Shown here: positions 34,074 to 48,111 of the stretch, in pieces
How positions within the stretch are numbered: the stretch's first letter is position 1
Layout: each line of letters opens with the position of its first letter
Origin: Panulirus ornatus
Taxonomy: Eukaryota; Arthropoda; Malacostraca; Decapoda; Palinuridae
Assembly (NCBI RefSeq): GCF_036320965.1
Contig: NC_092239.1
Location: 4,909,820 to 4,973,819, forward strand
Direction of reading: 5' to 3'
DNA: 64,000 bases
Position numbers and translations under genes: made by a program
The notes under the pieces: generated by a model
Database searches by the model: none
What the model was told of the DNA's origin: nothing
What the model saw: the letters and a program-made list of their open reading frames with translations, nothing else

Positions 34074-36909
34074 TCTTGACACACTCGTCTTTTTATACAG
34101 TGCGTTATCTTGATTACGTCCACTTATCATCTTCCTCACCCACCGCCGGAGTGCTGCTGTCTCCGTCGTCTCTCCCATTGCATCAGTCACAGGCGAAGGT
34201 CAGAACCCCGGGCGAGGAGGACCTTCAGCTCCCCCGCAATGCATTCAGGTCTCCGACATTGACTGCTAGGCTGAGCGAGGCATTTTTAAGAATCGCGTTG
34301 CCGGTTTGTGGACCAGGCTTTGTGAACCGGGAGGGAAGGAGGATGTGGGAAGAGGCGATGAGGAGATAGGAGATAAGGGTCAGGGAGGACCTATTATAGA
34401 GAACTGTTAAATTTTCTCTTCTTTCTTATTCTTGAGGGATGTTTGACCAATGAAGTCCTTCGGGGTCTTTGTGACCTTCTCGCTGAACTTTCATCAGACG
34501 TTTTTATGTCGCGTTCACAGCGCGGAAGGCTCTGTGGGAGAGAGGATCAGCCACGTACGAGGAGGTGAAGACTTTTTCTCAGTAAAAGTTATGACGTAAT
34601 ACAGGTCGTCAGTGCAGGAGCTGGGGGTGAATGGGCAGGGAGGGAAAGGGGGAAGTGGGTTGTGTGGTGTGTGTGTGTGTGTGTGTGTGTTTAGTGGGGA
34701 GAGTCCACAAGTGATCAGGTGTACGTACGAGGGAAGGACAGATAACAGTGTAGTTGGTGGTCCATAACTAGGTTATTCGAGGCCAAAGTTGTGGTAGACA
34801 CATGAGACTTTAAAAGCAGAAGGCACCTCCCCATTAGACCAGGTGTGGATCAGGTGTTGGCACTGAGGAAGAGGAGGCTCAGGAGTGAGTCAAAGGTGTG
34901 AGTGAGTCAGGAGAAGGGATGGGTGGGTCAGGTCTGGCCAGGTGTGCAGACCTGGCCAAAGGAAGGTTCACTTCACACGCTTCGTAGTTTCGAAGCAGAT
35001 CGAACTTTTACCTCATTTTCTAATTATGGCAGAGTCTGGTGTGCTAGTAAAGCGGATAACAGTGAAATAACATCTATATTCTGTTCATTATGTGGATGAA
35101 AAAAAACTACAACAGAACTAATAAATTCGCTCTGGTAACTATAGGAAGACAGTTATTAATTCTTTTAATTTCTAAACATTAATGACCTGTTGATTTCTAA
35201 ACATCAGTGACCTAAAATGAAGATAATTAAAACACGTTTTCTTTCTTCTCACGCCTCTTGTCATTGTTGAGATAATGTTGGATATACCTTAGAGAGATCC
35301 TGCTTTAAAGGAAATAGAGAATCTGAAAGCAGAAAAAAAAAGTTGCAGGATGTTATATGTACTTTTAAGTGTTTTACCTCACTTTCGCGAGAGGTGAAAG
35401 GAAGGTTGTGTTGGTGGAATGTTGCTTGACCAGCCACGCATGTCCCTCACCACACGGGGCCGCCTGCAAGAGGCAAGACACACATTCCAATGTATTTAAG
35501 TTCCCTTAACTACATGGGTTTGGAAAACTGTCTACAGAGAGTAACAGACTAACCAGGATGTGCTGGATCTGTAGGCCTTAAGGGCCCCGGCCTCCAGCAG
35601 CCTGTGTTGAGTAGAACAACATGGAAAGGTATGGTTCCAGACCCAGCTGTAGGGGGTAGAACACCTTCCAAGCAACCGTAAGATTAGGTAAGGTCTCACC
35701 AGACCCAGCTGTTGGTGTTGCCCTTAAAAACCATTGTAAAGTAAGGCAAGATGAGGTCGTAGACTGAACTGTGGGGGGTAGAAGACCTCCGTAACCATAG
35801 TAAGGTGCACGGCGTCAGGTACTATGTATACAGAGCTTGGCCTCAATCTCCCTTGGAAGCTAATAAGAAACAGAATCGCAATTACAGTTTGGCTGGGTTG
35901 ACAGGCAGATGAATATGAATATCATCATCACATAGAAACCACAGGACCACTTTGATGGGGCTCCTATAGATTCGACGCTACGGGAGAATCAGGAGCAGGG
36001 AAACGATGGATATCCATTAGAGTGAGGTCATCGCAGAGACAATAATCAATATTCATTTTCGTCCATTGACGACGATGAAGCCTTGCCAGAGGTGACTTTT
36101 CGCTTGCATGGTAAACTCAACAAGGTGGGGGTCCGGTAACATTCTTATATTTCTGTGTTTAAATATCACACGTTCCCTTAAGAATAGCAAAAAAAGGCAT
36201 AAATATACGCCGTGTTTAGTATCAAACCCCCTCATTTTCTATTCATAAAAAAATGCCAACGACTTATCGTAACTGAAAGGAGCTAAGTGTAAGTTTTATA
36301 ATGGACTTGGATGTCGTAGGGTAACGATGAATCTATAATGTTGCTCTGGTGACAAAGTTTATTGAAACCGTTGGAGCGGAAGTTGAAATTCGGCCATATT
36401 GCCCGAGGGAAGTATTTCTTCTTTTTTTTTTTTTAATCTTTCTTAACGTCATAATATCTTACGAAGGCGTCGCCTCTCTCCAAAGGTAAGATTACTGGTT
36501 TCGTAATACCAACAATAAAACCTACACACGGTAACTCCCTTAAGGTCCCTGGTATCAAGTGACTTTGTTAAACGAACTTGTAGGAGGGATTAATATGGTC
36601 TGGGGACTTCTCATCTCATGCAAGCGAGGCAGGTGGAACTGGTTGCTTCAAGGCAACACGTAACCACAGAATAAATTGCTTTGAAAATCGTCGTGTAAAT
36701 GTCCGCTTCACGTCCTTTAAACCCTGATCACATATTTTAAGGACAATGTCAAGTCAGGAGGTACAGAATGATCCCAGACCTGCTGGACATCTTCCATGAA
36801 TTGGATGGGTAAAATTGATTCGAATGGGAATCATAAAACTCGCTCGTTGTTCGTTCACTTGGCTGTAACATCGTTGACTTCAAAGACTAATCCCATTTCT
36901 ATGTCGTAG

Positions 36910-37002
36910 GAGCTCTCCTACCGGCGCAATGGCGAATATAAGAAGGGATTTCGTCGTTTGGTCCAGAGCGATAACGGATGCCGATACTATGTCAACTCCA
37001 GG
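36910..37002 (+). other. Candidate in-frame cassette exon of Hillarin (31 codons)
   Basis: The upstream side has CTAAT (36887-36891) and a pyrimidine-leaning tract ending TCGTAG|GAG. The open stretch reads ELSYRRNGEYKKGF, then 17 further codons ending YYVNSR, and stops at AGG|GTGGGC, a donor like that of exon 5 (AG|GTGGGT). It is 93 nt and phase 0 at both ends, so it could be inserted between exons 3 and 4 without a frame change. The encoded segment is Arg/Tyr-rich and I do not recognise it in Hillarin. Chance occurrence in a 28 kb intron is quite possible. Confidence 0.25.
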
Positions 37003-38118
37003 GTGGGCCGCCATCTACTTCCGCCTCCAGGCACTTGCTCTCGTCATAACGCGGGCCACAGATACAATTTGAGCTCCCTCCATGTGCTTTCCATCGTTAA
37101 CAGCTGTCTATAGAGTGTGGAGGGAAGAAGCCTTATTATTCCGTGTCATTACCATAGAATGTCGCTTTAGGGGGGCATATTAGTGTCCCTATGGATATAT
37201 GGAAGCCATCGGTCTGGGAGACTTGGCAACACTGGATGACGGTATGAGGAAGCTGGTTATGCCAGGACTCGTCAGCTATGACGGATAGAATGGAATCGTA
37301 AACTGTCACTTCCATTGATGAAGCATCCATTTCCACTGTCATCATGAATGAAGTAACCCAGAGGCTATTCACTAGTGAAGGCGTCCTTCAAATTGAACAA
37401 AGTGAGAGAAGATAAAAAAATGCGAATGGTTAAAGCGGCCAGCGGTATATGGCACAACCGTGACTGACGAGAGCGGGAGGGAGAACGCCGGTCCCACCAC
37501 CACTAAAACTTACACCTGGCGATTTAAATGCAGTGGAATCCGGATATTTGCGACATCTCTTTCCTGTAAAGCTTAATTTGGCGGGCGCGCCTCAATGGAA
37601 GGCGGCGAGCGGAATCACGGTCACCTTGCCGGAAGGGGCTGGTTATTTTGTTTCTTCCGTATGACCTTTCTTGCCGTGTTTTTCTCTTCTTTCGGCTGAT
37701 TAGAGTGGCGGGTGTATGACACGGGCCGGTTGCGCTGGCGTGCCGGCCCCTGGCACCAGCTGCCGGCCGTCCCGTGGACGCTGGATCACACGCAGGCGTC
37801 GTCAGTCTCCCCCTACAAGAAGGAGCATCGTGTTAACTGGCGTCACCAACACTCACCCATCCATCCATCCTCACCTCACTGTCGAAGCGCTTCGTCACCT
37901 TTCTCCGCTCCCTTCCTCTTACTCTCTCCCAGTTTCCTTCGCTTCCCCTCTCACGGTCCGTTTCCGTACTTTCCTTCCTGGCCAGCGTTCACGATGGGTA
38001 TAGGAAAAAAAAAAAAAGGCACGAAGAAAAACAGAACAGACGAACGCTCCAGACGTAAGACTCAGCAGGTGTGGAGGAAGCCGAAGACTAATTTTGGTGA
38101 CCACCTGCTGCTGTGCTG

Positions 38119-38119
<1 letters not shown>

Positions 38120-38172
<53 letters not shown>
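38120..38172. repeat. (TC)n microsatellite
   Basis: Uninterrupted TC run. Confidence 0.95.
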
Positions 38173-38176
<4 letters not shown>

Positions 38177-39235
38177 GCAGTCAGACCTTCTCCCGGTGTT
38201 TCTATTAATTACGGACTCGGAACATTTGGGTCGAGGATGCTGCCTAATGTAATGGCTGGGTTTGGATAATAAGCTTCGCTTTTTCCGACAGAGAATGGCA
38301 CAGTGGGCTTTGTCTTATAATGGCATGATTAGAAGGGTTTCATTCCTAAACAAAAAGAGATATAAGAGACTTCTTATAGTGCGGGAAAAAGTAAAAGGGG
38401 TACTATTATATTGGGTGCCATTACTATAACGATGTAATGAGTACATTACACAATATAATGGCGAAATGAAGTATATGGCGTTTTTAATGTCTATTGTGTA
38501 TTGAATATTAGCAGACCCATTAACTCAATTCCTGGAGGAGAATTTTACGTAAATAGAAGGTATGATATTTTCTTGTCATTGATTATATGATAGGTAAGCC
38601 AAGGACTGGTAATTCTTATAATAACATATGAGAAGTGAAAACTCGACCAAAGTCATCATATATATATATATATATATCATTTTTCCACCTGCTTCTTGCA
38701 TTTAACCTTCCTGCTCTTCCGCTGCACAATATCAATTTAATTCGAAGATTAAGTAATTGTTTCTCCGAAGCCAACTATTAATTTTCTTTTCCTCGCCTTT
38801 CATCACGTTCAGCTCAAATCAGCTTCAAATCCTTTCATGTCTCGTATATAAACGTATCATTTATTTCATTGGGAATTGAAAGTCTTATTCTCTTTTTCGC
38901 CGGCATCATTTTTACATTTCGGATTCGTGCTCTTTTCCCTTATAGTTATAAGCACTATCCATACCATCATTATCAATGTTTGTTATCATTAAGATCATTT
39001 ATAATTATGATTTCCGAGCTCTTCGACACTGCAATTATCATCATAGTTAAGGCCATGACTGTTACTATCAAAATCATTGTTACTATCACAGTCATTCTCA
39101 CTGTCACCATCTTTGCCACTGAGTCATAATATCCGGGACGCTTAATCGTGTTGAAGGGTAATTAAGACCTATTTGGGATGTGACTGTTGTTAATATTCGA
39201 CTGTTTCAAGTTAAAAGTCTTGCCTTAATGACATG

Positions 39236-39650
39236 AGCACGACGATATGACGACCCTCGAAGACGACGGTACGACCCTTGAGCACGACGATACGACGACC
39301 CTAGACGGTACGACCCTTGAACATGACGATACGACGACCCTAGACGGTACGACCCTTGAACACGACGATACGACGACCCTAGACGGTACGACTCTTGAGC
39401 ACGACGATACGACGACCCATAGACGGTACGACCCTTGAGCACGACGATACGACGACCCTAGACGGTACGACCCTTGAACACGACGATACTACGACCAATA
39501 GACGGTACGACCCTTGAGCATGACGATACGACGACCAATAGACGGTACGACCCTTGAGCACGACTATGCGACGACCCTAGAAGGTACGACCCTTGAGCAC
39601 GACGATACGACGACCCATAGACGGCACGACCCTTGAGAACGACGTTGCGG
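39236..39650 (-). repeat. 21-bp family, locus 5, 39-bp higher-order unit
   Basis: About ten copies of a 39-bp unit: TAGACGGTACGACCCTTGAA followed by CACGACGATACGACGACCC. It combines the dispersed motif in inverted orientation with an extra ACGACGACC segment. As 39 is a multiple of three, frames on both strands are open by chance. Confidence 0.88.
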
Positions 39651-40461
39651 CGATGACCCATTCAGGTTGTAATGGCGTGACCCATGACCTGACCCCATAC
39701 GTGACTTTGACGCATAATGAATCCGATTCGCTGAACTGTGCCGAGCGGATGGGAGTGAGTTCGGGCGTGGGTGACGCTGTAAGTCAGGCCATCTGGTGGC
39801 CAAGTCATGAGGGGCGTCGTCTCTTGTGATTTTTTTTTCATTAACTATGGAGCGTCTTACGTCATCATTCCCTGACGTGTTGCCTCCGTAGAGGAAAAAA
39901 GAACAAAAATTTACATGACTTCTTGTATTAGTCTTGCGTACTGAGGGTACGGAAGGCGTATTTCAATGGCGTAGGTTCGTGATGAGGTGAGGGTGGGTGG
40001 TGGTGTGTGTGTGTGTGGCGTGGTTTGTGTGGTGGGGGCGTTAGGGTTGCGGTGATTAGTAGAGGACGGGAAGAGGAGGGAGGGAGGAGGGGATGAATGA
40101 CTGGTGGGGAATTGGGGTAGGAGACCCACCACCACTGCCTATGTGTGTGGGGGGAGGAGTGGAGACAGGTGCCTCGTCACCACACCACACCTATACCAGG
40201 GCGGGTCGCCTCCTACACTCAGTGGCCCTCTCCCCACTGCGTAGGTCCATTGGGGAGAGGGGGCCCCCCTCCCTCCCTCGTGCCCACATACCTTTAGGTC
40301 CAGCTGGCCTTATTCACCTTCACGTACAGATGGTCCTTAAAACTCCCTCATAATCCACATGTGCAGATGGTCTCACATTACAGGAGCGACAGATGGCTCC
40401 CATGCTCTCCATGGATCTAGGTGGTCTCACACTGAGCACTCACAGGTGGTTCGCCTCCACC

Positions 40462-40501
<40 letters not shown>

Positions 40502-41462
40502 AGGAGGCGTTCAAGACCACGGACGTCACACCCTGCCCTGGATAGGTACTGCCAGCTGTGGTCGATGCAGGCTCCCGCAGCACACACATACTGAGAACCA
40601 GCTGTTGCATACGTTACCTGCTCCAGCTGTGCGCACCACATCCTCTCATGTACTTACCCGCCCACTGCCGTGTACAGCACCTGCTTCGTGCAGCGTCCGA
40701 TGGTGTTTTAGGTCAGTGTTGCTGGCGTGGCCGGAGGGCACGGCCCAATGACGGTGGGGTTGAGGATGCCGGGCACGTGCCAGGGTTCGTATCGGGGGGC
40801 GCCCCACACACGACACCACTCTCATTGGGACTCTGGTCTTGATCTCTGGTGTGACGCACACATGCCTCAGCCTAAGCATCTCCAGCAGTCATCACCAACA
40901 GTCAGGCATCTCCAGCAGTCATCACCAACAGTCACCAGCAGCAGTCATCACCAACAGCCAATCACCAGCAAGTCATTACCAACAGTCAATCACCAGCAGT
41001 TATCACCAACAGCCAATCACCTCCAGCAGTCATCACCAACACCCAATCCCCAGCAGGGCATCATCAAACACGCGTCACTGTAAGTCATCACCACCAGTAA
41101 TCACCAGCGGACATCACCCGTCCCCACCACACCAACACAGGAGCACCAGGATCACCAGTCATCCCCGTCCACCAAGGTCACGCACGCACCGCCATAGAAA
41201 TCACCACGACCCCCCCTCCACACCTCTCCCACCTCCAGGGGCAATACTTGGATCACCACCTAAGACGCGTCGAAATCTCCCATACGCTCATCTACCCACC
41301 ACTACTGCCGGGCGGGGTGTGTGGGGGACAGGTGGTGCTTAGGGCAGCTGGTGACAGCTGGAGCTTGCAGAGGGGACGTGGTGACGGATGCTGTCAACAG
41401 GTGGTTCCTGTACTGGTTCGAAATCCAGGTGGTGACCTTATAAGGACGGGCGGGGCCCCGCC

Positions 41463-41526
<64 letters not shown>

Positions 41527-42514
41527 GTATACTCTAATAAGTGCGTATGAATTTGTATGAACAGATGTATTTGGCTCCACCCTCCACACATGGCCCACTT
41601 TACCATACTTATACACCACCACGCCGCCCAACCTCTTTAATAGATTCTTATACTTTAAAAAAAAAAGAGAGGGGTGTGGAGAGTGGAAGGGGGGGTGGGG
41701 GACTCCACATAAGGTAGTGGAGTGTATTCTTGAAGGTCACTGTGGAGCAGAGTGGCCCTAACTACTTAGGGTCAGTGGTCTGTGGTGTAGCCATGACGTC
41801 ACGCCCACTATATACCCACCTACACACATACGTACATACCCCCACACACATACACCCACGCCCGTACACCTACGCTTAGTTACGCAAATGGTATACCATA
41901 CACATGACGCAATGATATTACGTAATGCCTTTACGCTTGGCAGTACAGTGTACAACTTCAAAGTACACACTAAACTTTACGCAATACAAAGTCTTGAAAT
42001 CGAATAGCTTAATGAACAAAAAAACAATACACAATAACAAGTATAACAATAATATTACATAACACACACACACACACACACACACACCTATATATGTATA
42101 CATAGTATATGACAGTCTGTACATGGGTTTGGTCGAGGGTCGGTTTGTATATGGTTAAGAAGAGGATCAACTGTGTCCAGAATTCATAGGATTTTCGTAC
42201 AGAATACAATTTTGCGGGTTCCGACCTCATCCCGCATTATGGTCTCACCAGATATGTGCATTAGGTCTTATACCCGAGGCTCTCAGGCACCATTAGGCAC
42301 ACCATGGTTATCACAAGAGACAAGAAAGTGATATGCGGATTTTGTAAAGTCATCCTCAAAACCTAATTGATATTCATAGCGAAAGGTCATCAGTCGTCGT
42401 CAACGTTGAGGAATTTGAATGATATTTTTTCTTCTCAGTCATATCATCCCCCCCCAAAAAAAAAGGTAACCCAGGTCTGTGTTTTAGTTTCTTGTGTATC
42501 GTCAACGTCAACAA

Positions 42515-42718
42515 TTTTAAGAACGTGGTTACCATCCCTTAAATTTTAAGAACGTGGTTACCATCCCTTAAATTTTAAGAACGTGGTTACCATCCCTTAA
42601 ATTCTAAGAACGTGGTTACCATCCCTTAAATTTTAAGAATGTGGTTACCATCCCTTAAATTTTAAGAACGTGGTTACCATCCCTTAAATTTTAAGAACGT
42701 GGTTACCATCCCTTAAAT
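42515..42718 (+). repeat. 29-bp minisatellite, about 7 copies
   Basis: TAAATTTTAAGAACGTGGTT followed by ACCATCCCT is repeated with almost no divergence. Copy 2 of the block retains only about four corrupted units (50195-50290), then a C run. Confidence 0.92.
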
Positions 42719-42956
42719 TCGTACACTATCATAAATGCATTTTTTTTCCCCCTACCTTCTTTCCATTCTCTGGGAACAGTTACCTAAAGCTGGGTCTTCT
42801 CTGAAGGAACTGATATTTTCTTATCTTCATTGAAAATGATATTTACCTCCTCGAACTCTTCAACTGTTCTAGAATCATCATCATCATTCCTTTTACACAG
42901 AGCTGACTATCGGGAACTGTTGGTGAAGCATATGGTGTCTACGTCATCCTCCAGGG

Positions 42957-43017
<61 letters not shown>

Positions 43018-43233
43018 TCCCTTCACATCTACCAGCCATGTATGGCGATGGCGACTCTGGTCTGGTTCACATACCGCGTCAAGGATTTTTTGTTTTCCCC
43101 CCCCTCTGCTGACACCCCCGTTGTGTCGAGGTGTCGTGTCAGATCGTGAGGATATACATCAGGGTAGTGATGTCAAAGTGTACAAAAACCTTGACAAAAG
43201 TCAAGGTGTTTTTTTTTCAGGCCTGCGTGATGT

Positions 43234-43298
<65 letters not shown>

Positions 43299-44092
43299 GT
43301 ATCAGTGATAAACGATTCAACCCTCTGATGACGACCCTCCATCTGACACAGGTTCATTGGGATTACTGTTTACTTCAGTTCGTGTGGCGCAGTTGACTTA
43401 AACCGATCGCCAACTTGAACACCACCTGGGGAGAAAAATAGGTTCACTATAAAGCCTTGTTTGAACACCATCTGGGGGTTAAAAATACGTTCACTCTAAA
43501 GTCTCGTGTGGTCGACAGCTGTGCAGGTATTTGAACCTCGAGAAAGATAGAAAATAATATAGAAAAACACAAACAATAAAGGAAAAGTGATATCTGACAC
43601 ATGTTGCGGATTCCTCTGGTGAAAACAAACAGAGACAACTGGTGAGGTGAAATCCGAGTAAAAATCCTTGAACAAATACGACAATAAAACACCTAATAAG
43701 ACGATATATCTGTGTGTTGATGGAGTAAGGAAAAAAAAAAGTAACTATCAAATTTTCAGATACATATTCACACTGGAATGTAAAATCCTCACGTCATATT
43801 GAATTCATTCCTTCGTTCATCTGTGAACATTGACGGTACCCAGGTCTATATAAAGGAGGAGGAATGTGTAGGGCAAGTGGGCGCAACGCAAGGACGGCCT
43901 CGTTTGGGACTTTTAACTCAGCTCCACCCTAACCAGGGTACCTGTGTGTGTGTGTGTGTGTGTGTAAGAGGGTACAGATAACGATGGAGGAGGGTCCTGG
44001 CGGGACGAGACTTCACCACAGACGTCCTACAGAATCAACCCAGGCACACCTAAATAAAGGCATGAACCAAATGGTTATTTTCAACAGGTAGA

Positions 44093-44161
<69 letters not shown>

Positions 44162-44349
44162 CGGGTAGGGACGTATCCACGATAGTTCTTGGGCTACAAG
44201 ACGCCCCTATTCCTTCTTGAGAACCCTGTCAATGTTATACCACAGCCAGAGAAGGGCGCTTTCCCCTAGCCTTCCCCGAGACTCTCCCCGTTGAGGAGGG
44301 TCGGAACACACGTTTACTTAAATTAAAAAAAAAACGCCTCCAGTGTGAA

Positions 44350-44433
<84 letters not shown>

Positions 44434-45485
44434 CGATATGGTTGATATAATCGTTGTGCCCGAAGGGAAAATTATGGTCGTCATATGCTGTTAGATTTTC
44501 CTTATACACCATTGAGATAATAGCTTCTCTCCCACCCATTATACAAATGCAGAATCAAGTCACCTTTCCTGTGTTGTGGGCTACGATGCGGGAGACCGAC
44601 CGTTTCCGTCCCAGGTTACAGCCAGCCTGCACACGTCAACGTGGCTGGTACTGAGCCGTAAATAGTTTGGTGTAAAGCAACATTCAGGTGTTCTACTAAG
44701 ACAAGGTCTGTCGGGCATCGATTGGTTCGCTTTAAAGGAGAGTTTGAATGCGAGGAACGTGTAGTGGTACACAGACACACTGTGCATGCGTGCAACGCAG
44801 TGACACAAGGGTTGTGTGGGCATGTGATGCTTTGAATGAGACTTTGCAACGTTATCAAAATACTAATATCGTTCCCCAACAAACACTCATCATTATTGGA
44901 GGAGAATAAGAAAGATAAACATTTCTCTTACATAAATATGATGTGTACGAAACTCCTGTGTTGAGGGAGTCCGAAATATAGAAACACAATCATGTAAACC
45001 TAGTAATGTGTGATGATGGTCTGCTGTCTTATAGCCCCTCTTGATGAGGCGGACTAGATCCTCAAGTGCAGTCCTCGTGCTTGTGTCCCTTTGCTTGCAT
45101 CCTCTTCCTCCAGATGTTCACAGGAAGAACGACTTTACCATGGGTTTTCCTGCAGGCAAACACTGGAACCACCACCCCTGACCATGTCATTCAGTACGTG
45201 AATGCGGTGGTGGCTGTGGTGGGTGGAATGTGAGACAGGAGAAGTGAGAGATTAAGTAAGAACACAGGGAATGGAAGACGTGATGGTCTGTGACGTGGTT
45301 ATCTGCTGGAGGTCTGTAATAGGAGCCAACATTCCTCGTCTATGTGTGCACTGTAGACGGAGACAGGGTAGGAAAGAAGGTTCCTCCTCACACTCACCAC
45401 TATAGATGGAGATAGGATAGTATAGGACAGTACCTGCAAGTATTACCACCACTGCTACTGATACTCTTTCGTAGTGTTCTTGTGC

Positions 45486-45550
<65 letters not shown>

Positions 45551-47027
45551 TTTTGCATCCTTCTTTGTACTGTGCGAGGAGGAAGGTGGGGTCCCTTCTC
45601 TTGAACACTCTCTACTATCGTATTTTTTTTTTTTTTACAGAAATTTCTGTCAGTCGTCTGCATCTACTACATTCTCATTCAGTTTATTTCATTCATCCAC
45701 TACTCTCATACCATAAAAGTACTTCTCCACATTTCTCCTAAACAAGTATTTTTTTTTCTTGAATTTCACGTTTTGGCCTCTGGTTTTTCTACCCCTGAAT
45801 CTTTCAAACAACTGTTTGTGTGTGTGTGTATGTGTGTGTGTGTGTGTGTTGGGTAGGTGGGTGGGAGGGGAGGGAGGGAGAAGGACGGGTGGTGGGGTGC
45901 CTGCTGACAGGTCCATGAGGAGCGTGTGTGGGTTGGTGAGGTTCGGCCCAAGACCACTTTCACTTCTGTCTGGCCTAGGTCGCGACCCCTGCCTCACCCC
46001 GACCCGACCCCCTCGTCTCAACACCGATCACCTCACCCCCCCAACCCCTAGTCATTCAAAACCCACCTCCACCCCACCTCCAGCACGAGACGTTCCTGTC
46101 AATTCCCATTTTGGCCTTTATTTTCACGCGGACTTGTATGCCTGACACTGATAAGAAGGGAGGTGATTCCCTGTAGTACGAGGTGCGTAGAGGAATTAAC
46201 TCCCCTCGAGTGCGACCAGCGGAGGAGCAGCAGATTCGAGGTGATCCTTTTGGGGTAGGAGAGGTGCGAGGGGTGAGTGGTTATGGCGTGCGAGGTGCGG
46301 GGTATAAACACTGCTTCAGCGCCGTAGCCACAAGGAGGTACTACTGGCCTGTAATTGCCTTAGGTAGGCGGTCAGTGTCACCTGCCGTGTCCCGCGCTCC
46401 CCCACGCCTGCTCCTCTCGCTCCTCCTCCCCAACCACCGCCACCGTCACCACCGCTGCCACTACGACCGTCTGCAGCAGCTGCAGGAGTAACATCCAGCC
46501 GCTCTACAACGAGCAGGTGCAGCAGGAGTGGTGGCTGGAGGGATCGTTCGGTCAGCAGTAACAATATCAGCAGAAGGTTCTCCAGCAGCAGTAACAGGAA
46601 CGTCACCAACAGGAGCAAAAGGAGTCGTAACAGCAAAGTAACAAGTGACGTTATTAGCAGCCGAGGCAGCGTTGGAGAATGTAGGGCGTTGGCTGTCAAG
46701 CCACCGCTACACACCTGTCAAGCCACAGTTACACCTGTCGAATCCCGACACTTACTTAAGCCGCCGTTGCAGCCTACAGGTGTCCACCACACCTGCTGGG
46801 TCACCACCACAGTGACCAGTAGACCTATTAGGTCACGAAAACATTGGTTGCAAAAATGAACGCCACGACAAGTGGAGTTGAGCCACCTTACTACTACTAA
46901 TAACGCCAAACATTTGTAGAACAGCCAGAACACCTGCTGTTATGACACTTGCCTAGTAAACCCATCTACCATCCACCCACTGGTCTCAGTGTTAAACCCA
47001 CTGAACTGCACACTGCTATACCTAATG

Positions 47028-47063
<36 letters not shown>

Positions 47064-47304
47064 ACCTGCACACAAACACCTGTTGGCCCACTTGCTGATT
47101 CGGGCCCCAACACGTGCCAGTGAGGGTGCGCACCTGCGGTTCTCTCTACCTTCTGCCTTTAGGTGACATCTGCATAAAATTAGCATAAGTCATTGTACAT
47201 CAGAGGGGAAAGTTTGGCATAGTTTCTGAGGAGCTTTGAGTGCGAAATTTTTCCTTGTGAAAGTTTATATATAAATATCCATCAATCCGGCAGACAGAGT
47301 GAGG

Positions 47305-47340
<36 letters not shown>

Positions 47341-47604
47341 TTCTGACTTAAAGGAGGGGTAGTGTCTACGTCAACCACGAAACTCAAATTAGATTCTTAT
47401 AAGGGAGGAGGGAGGGTTACGTCGGAGAAGCGAGGCGTGTACCGCTACGCGCGGAACGCTCCCAACTCCAGAGGTCCTTAGCTTACAAGACGTGGATACG
47501 AGGAAGCCGTTCCCCGGTGTGTGTGTGTGTGGACCTCCTCATATGGAGCAGGATATGGCCACTGGTTGGGTCGTGAAGAGTACGGCAGACGCGAATGATT
47601 AGGC

Positions 47605-47765
47605 CGTTGAGCACGACGTTTCCGATCCTTGAGATCACGACGGTATACGACACCTTGGGGTATGGTAAAGCGAAGCTTCTTGACTCCCAACTCTTAAGGA
47701 TTAGGTCAAAGACGAGGCCATCAGTAACCAGGGGTCAATCCATCGTTCTCAAGGACTGTACAATC
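47605..47765 (+). repeat. 21-bp family, locus 6, relic
   Basis: TTGAGCACGACG and GATCACGACGGTATACGAC precede AGGTCA-A-AGACGA (47703-47715, half-conserved DR1) and ATCGTTCTCAAGGACTGTAC. Confidence 0.5.
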
Positions 47766-47963
47766 GAGAGATTCAGGTAGCATAAGGTCAAAACAGAACC
47801 AGAGACGAGAGTGGGAAAGGTACGATACATTTGGTCTGAGAGCTACGACGTTGCAAGAAATACAGGACTTCCCACAGACGAACGTGTATGTCAAAACAAT
47901 TTCTAGAAGATGACAAGAAAACTCTACTGGATTGATCTACAGCAAGAGAGGCAGCGATCATCT

Positions 47964-48010
<47 letters not shown>

Positions 48011-48047
48011 CGAGCTAGTGTGTGCACTACGATCCATGTGGGTGTTG

Positions 48048-48108
<61 letters not shown>

Positions 48109-48111
<3 letters not shown>

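Larger units (their letters stand above)
40246..48108 (+). repeat. 7.9 kb block, copy 1 (clean copy)
   Basis: Starts TCCATTGGGGAGAGGGGGCC and runs to the end of a (TG)n tract. Its contents are collinear with 48109-55370. It includes TG runs (40464-40500, 41467-41524, 42959-43017, 44095-44158, 45487-45550, 45816-45850, 47968-48008, 48050-48108), AC runs (42061-42087, 47034-47059, 47308-47338), GA runs (43239-43294, 44352-44428), a CAGTCATCACCAAC minisatellite (40870-41060), a 29-bp minisatellite (42515-42718) and a 21-bp-family relic (47605-47765). No gene was recognised in it; the frame at 46316-46714 minus is (CAG)n-derived. Confidence 0.92.

Noticed and set aside
46316..46714. 132-codon Leu-rich minus-strand frame
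   Set aside because: It derives from a CAG/CAGCAG-rich stretch and has no matching frame or conservation in the second block copy.
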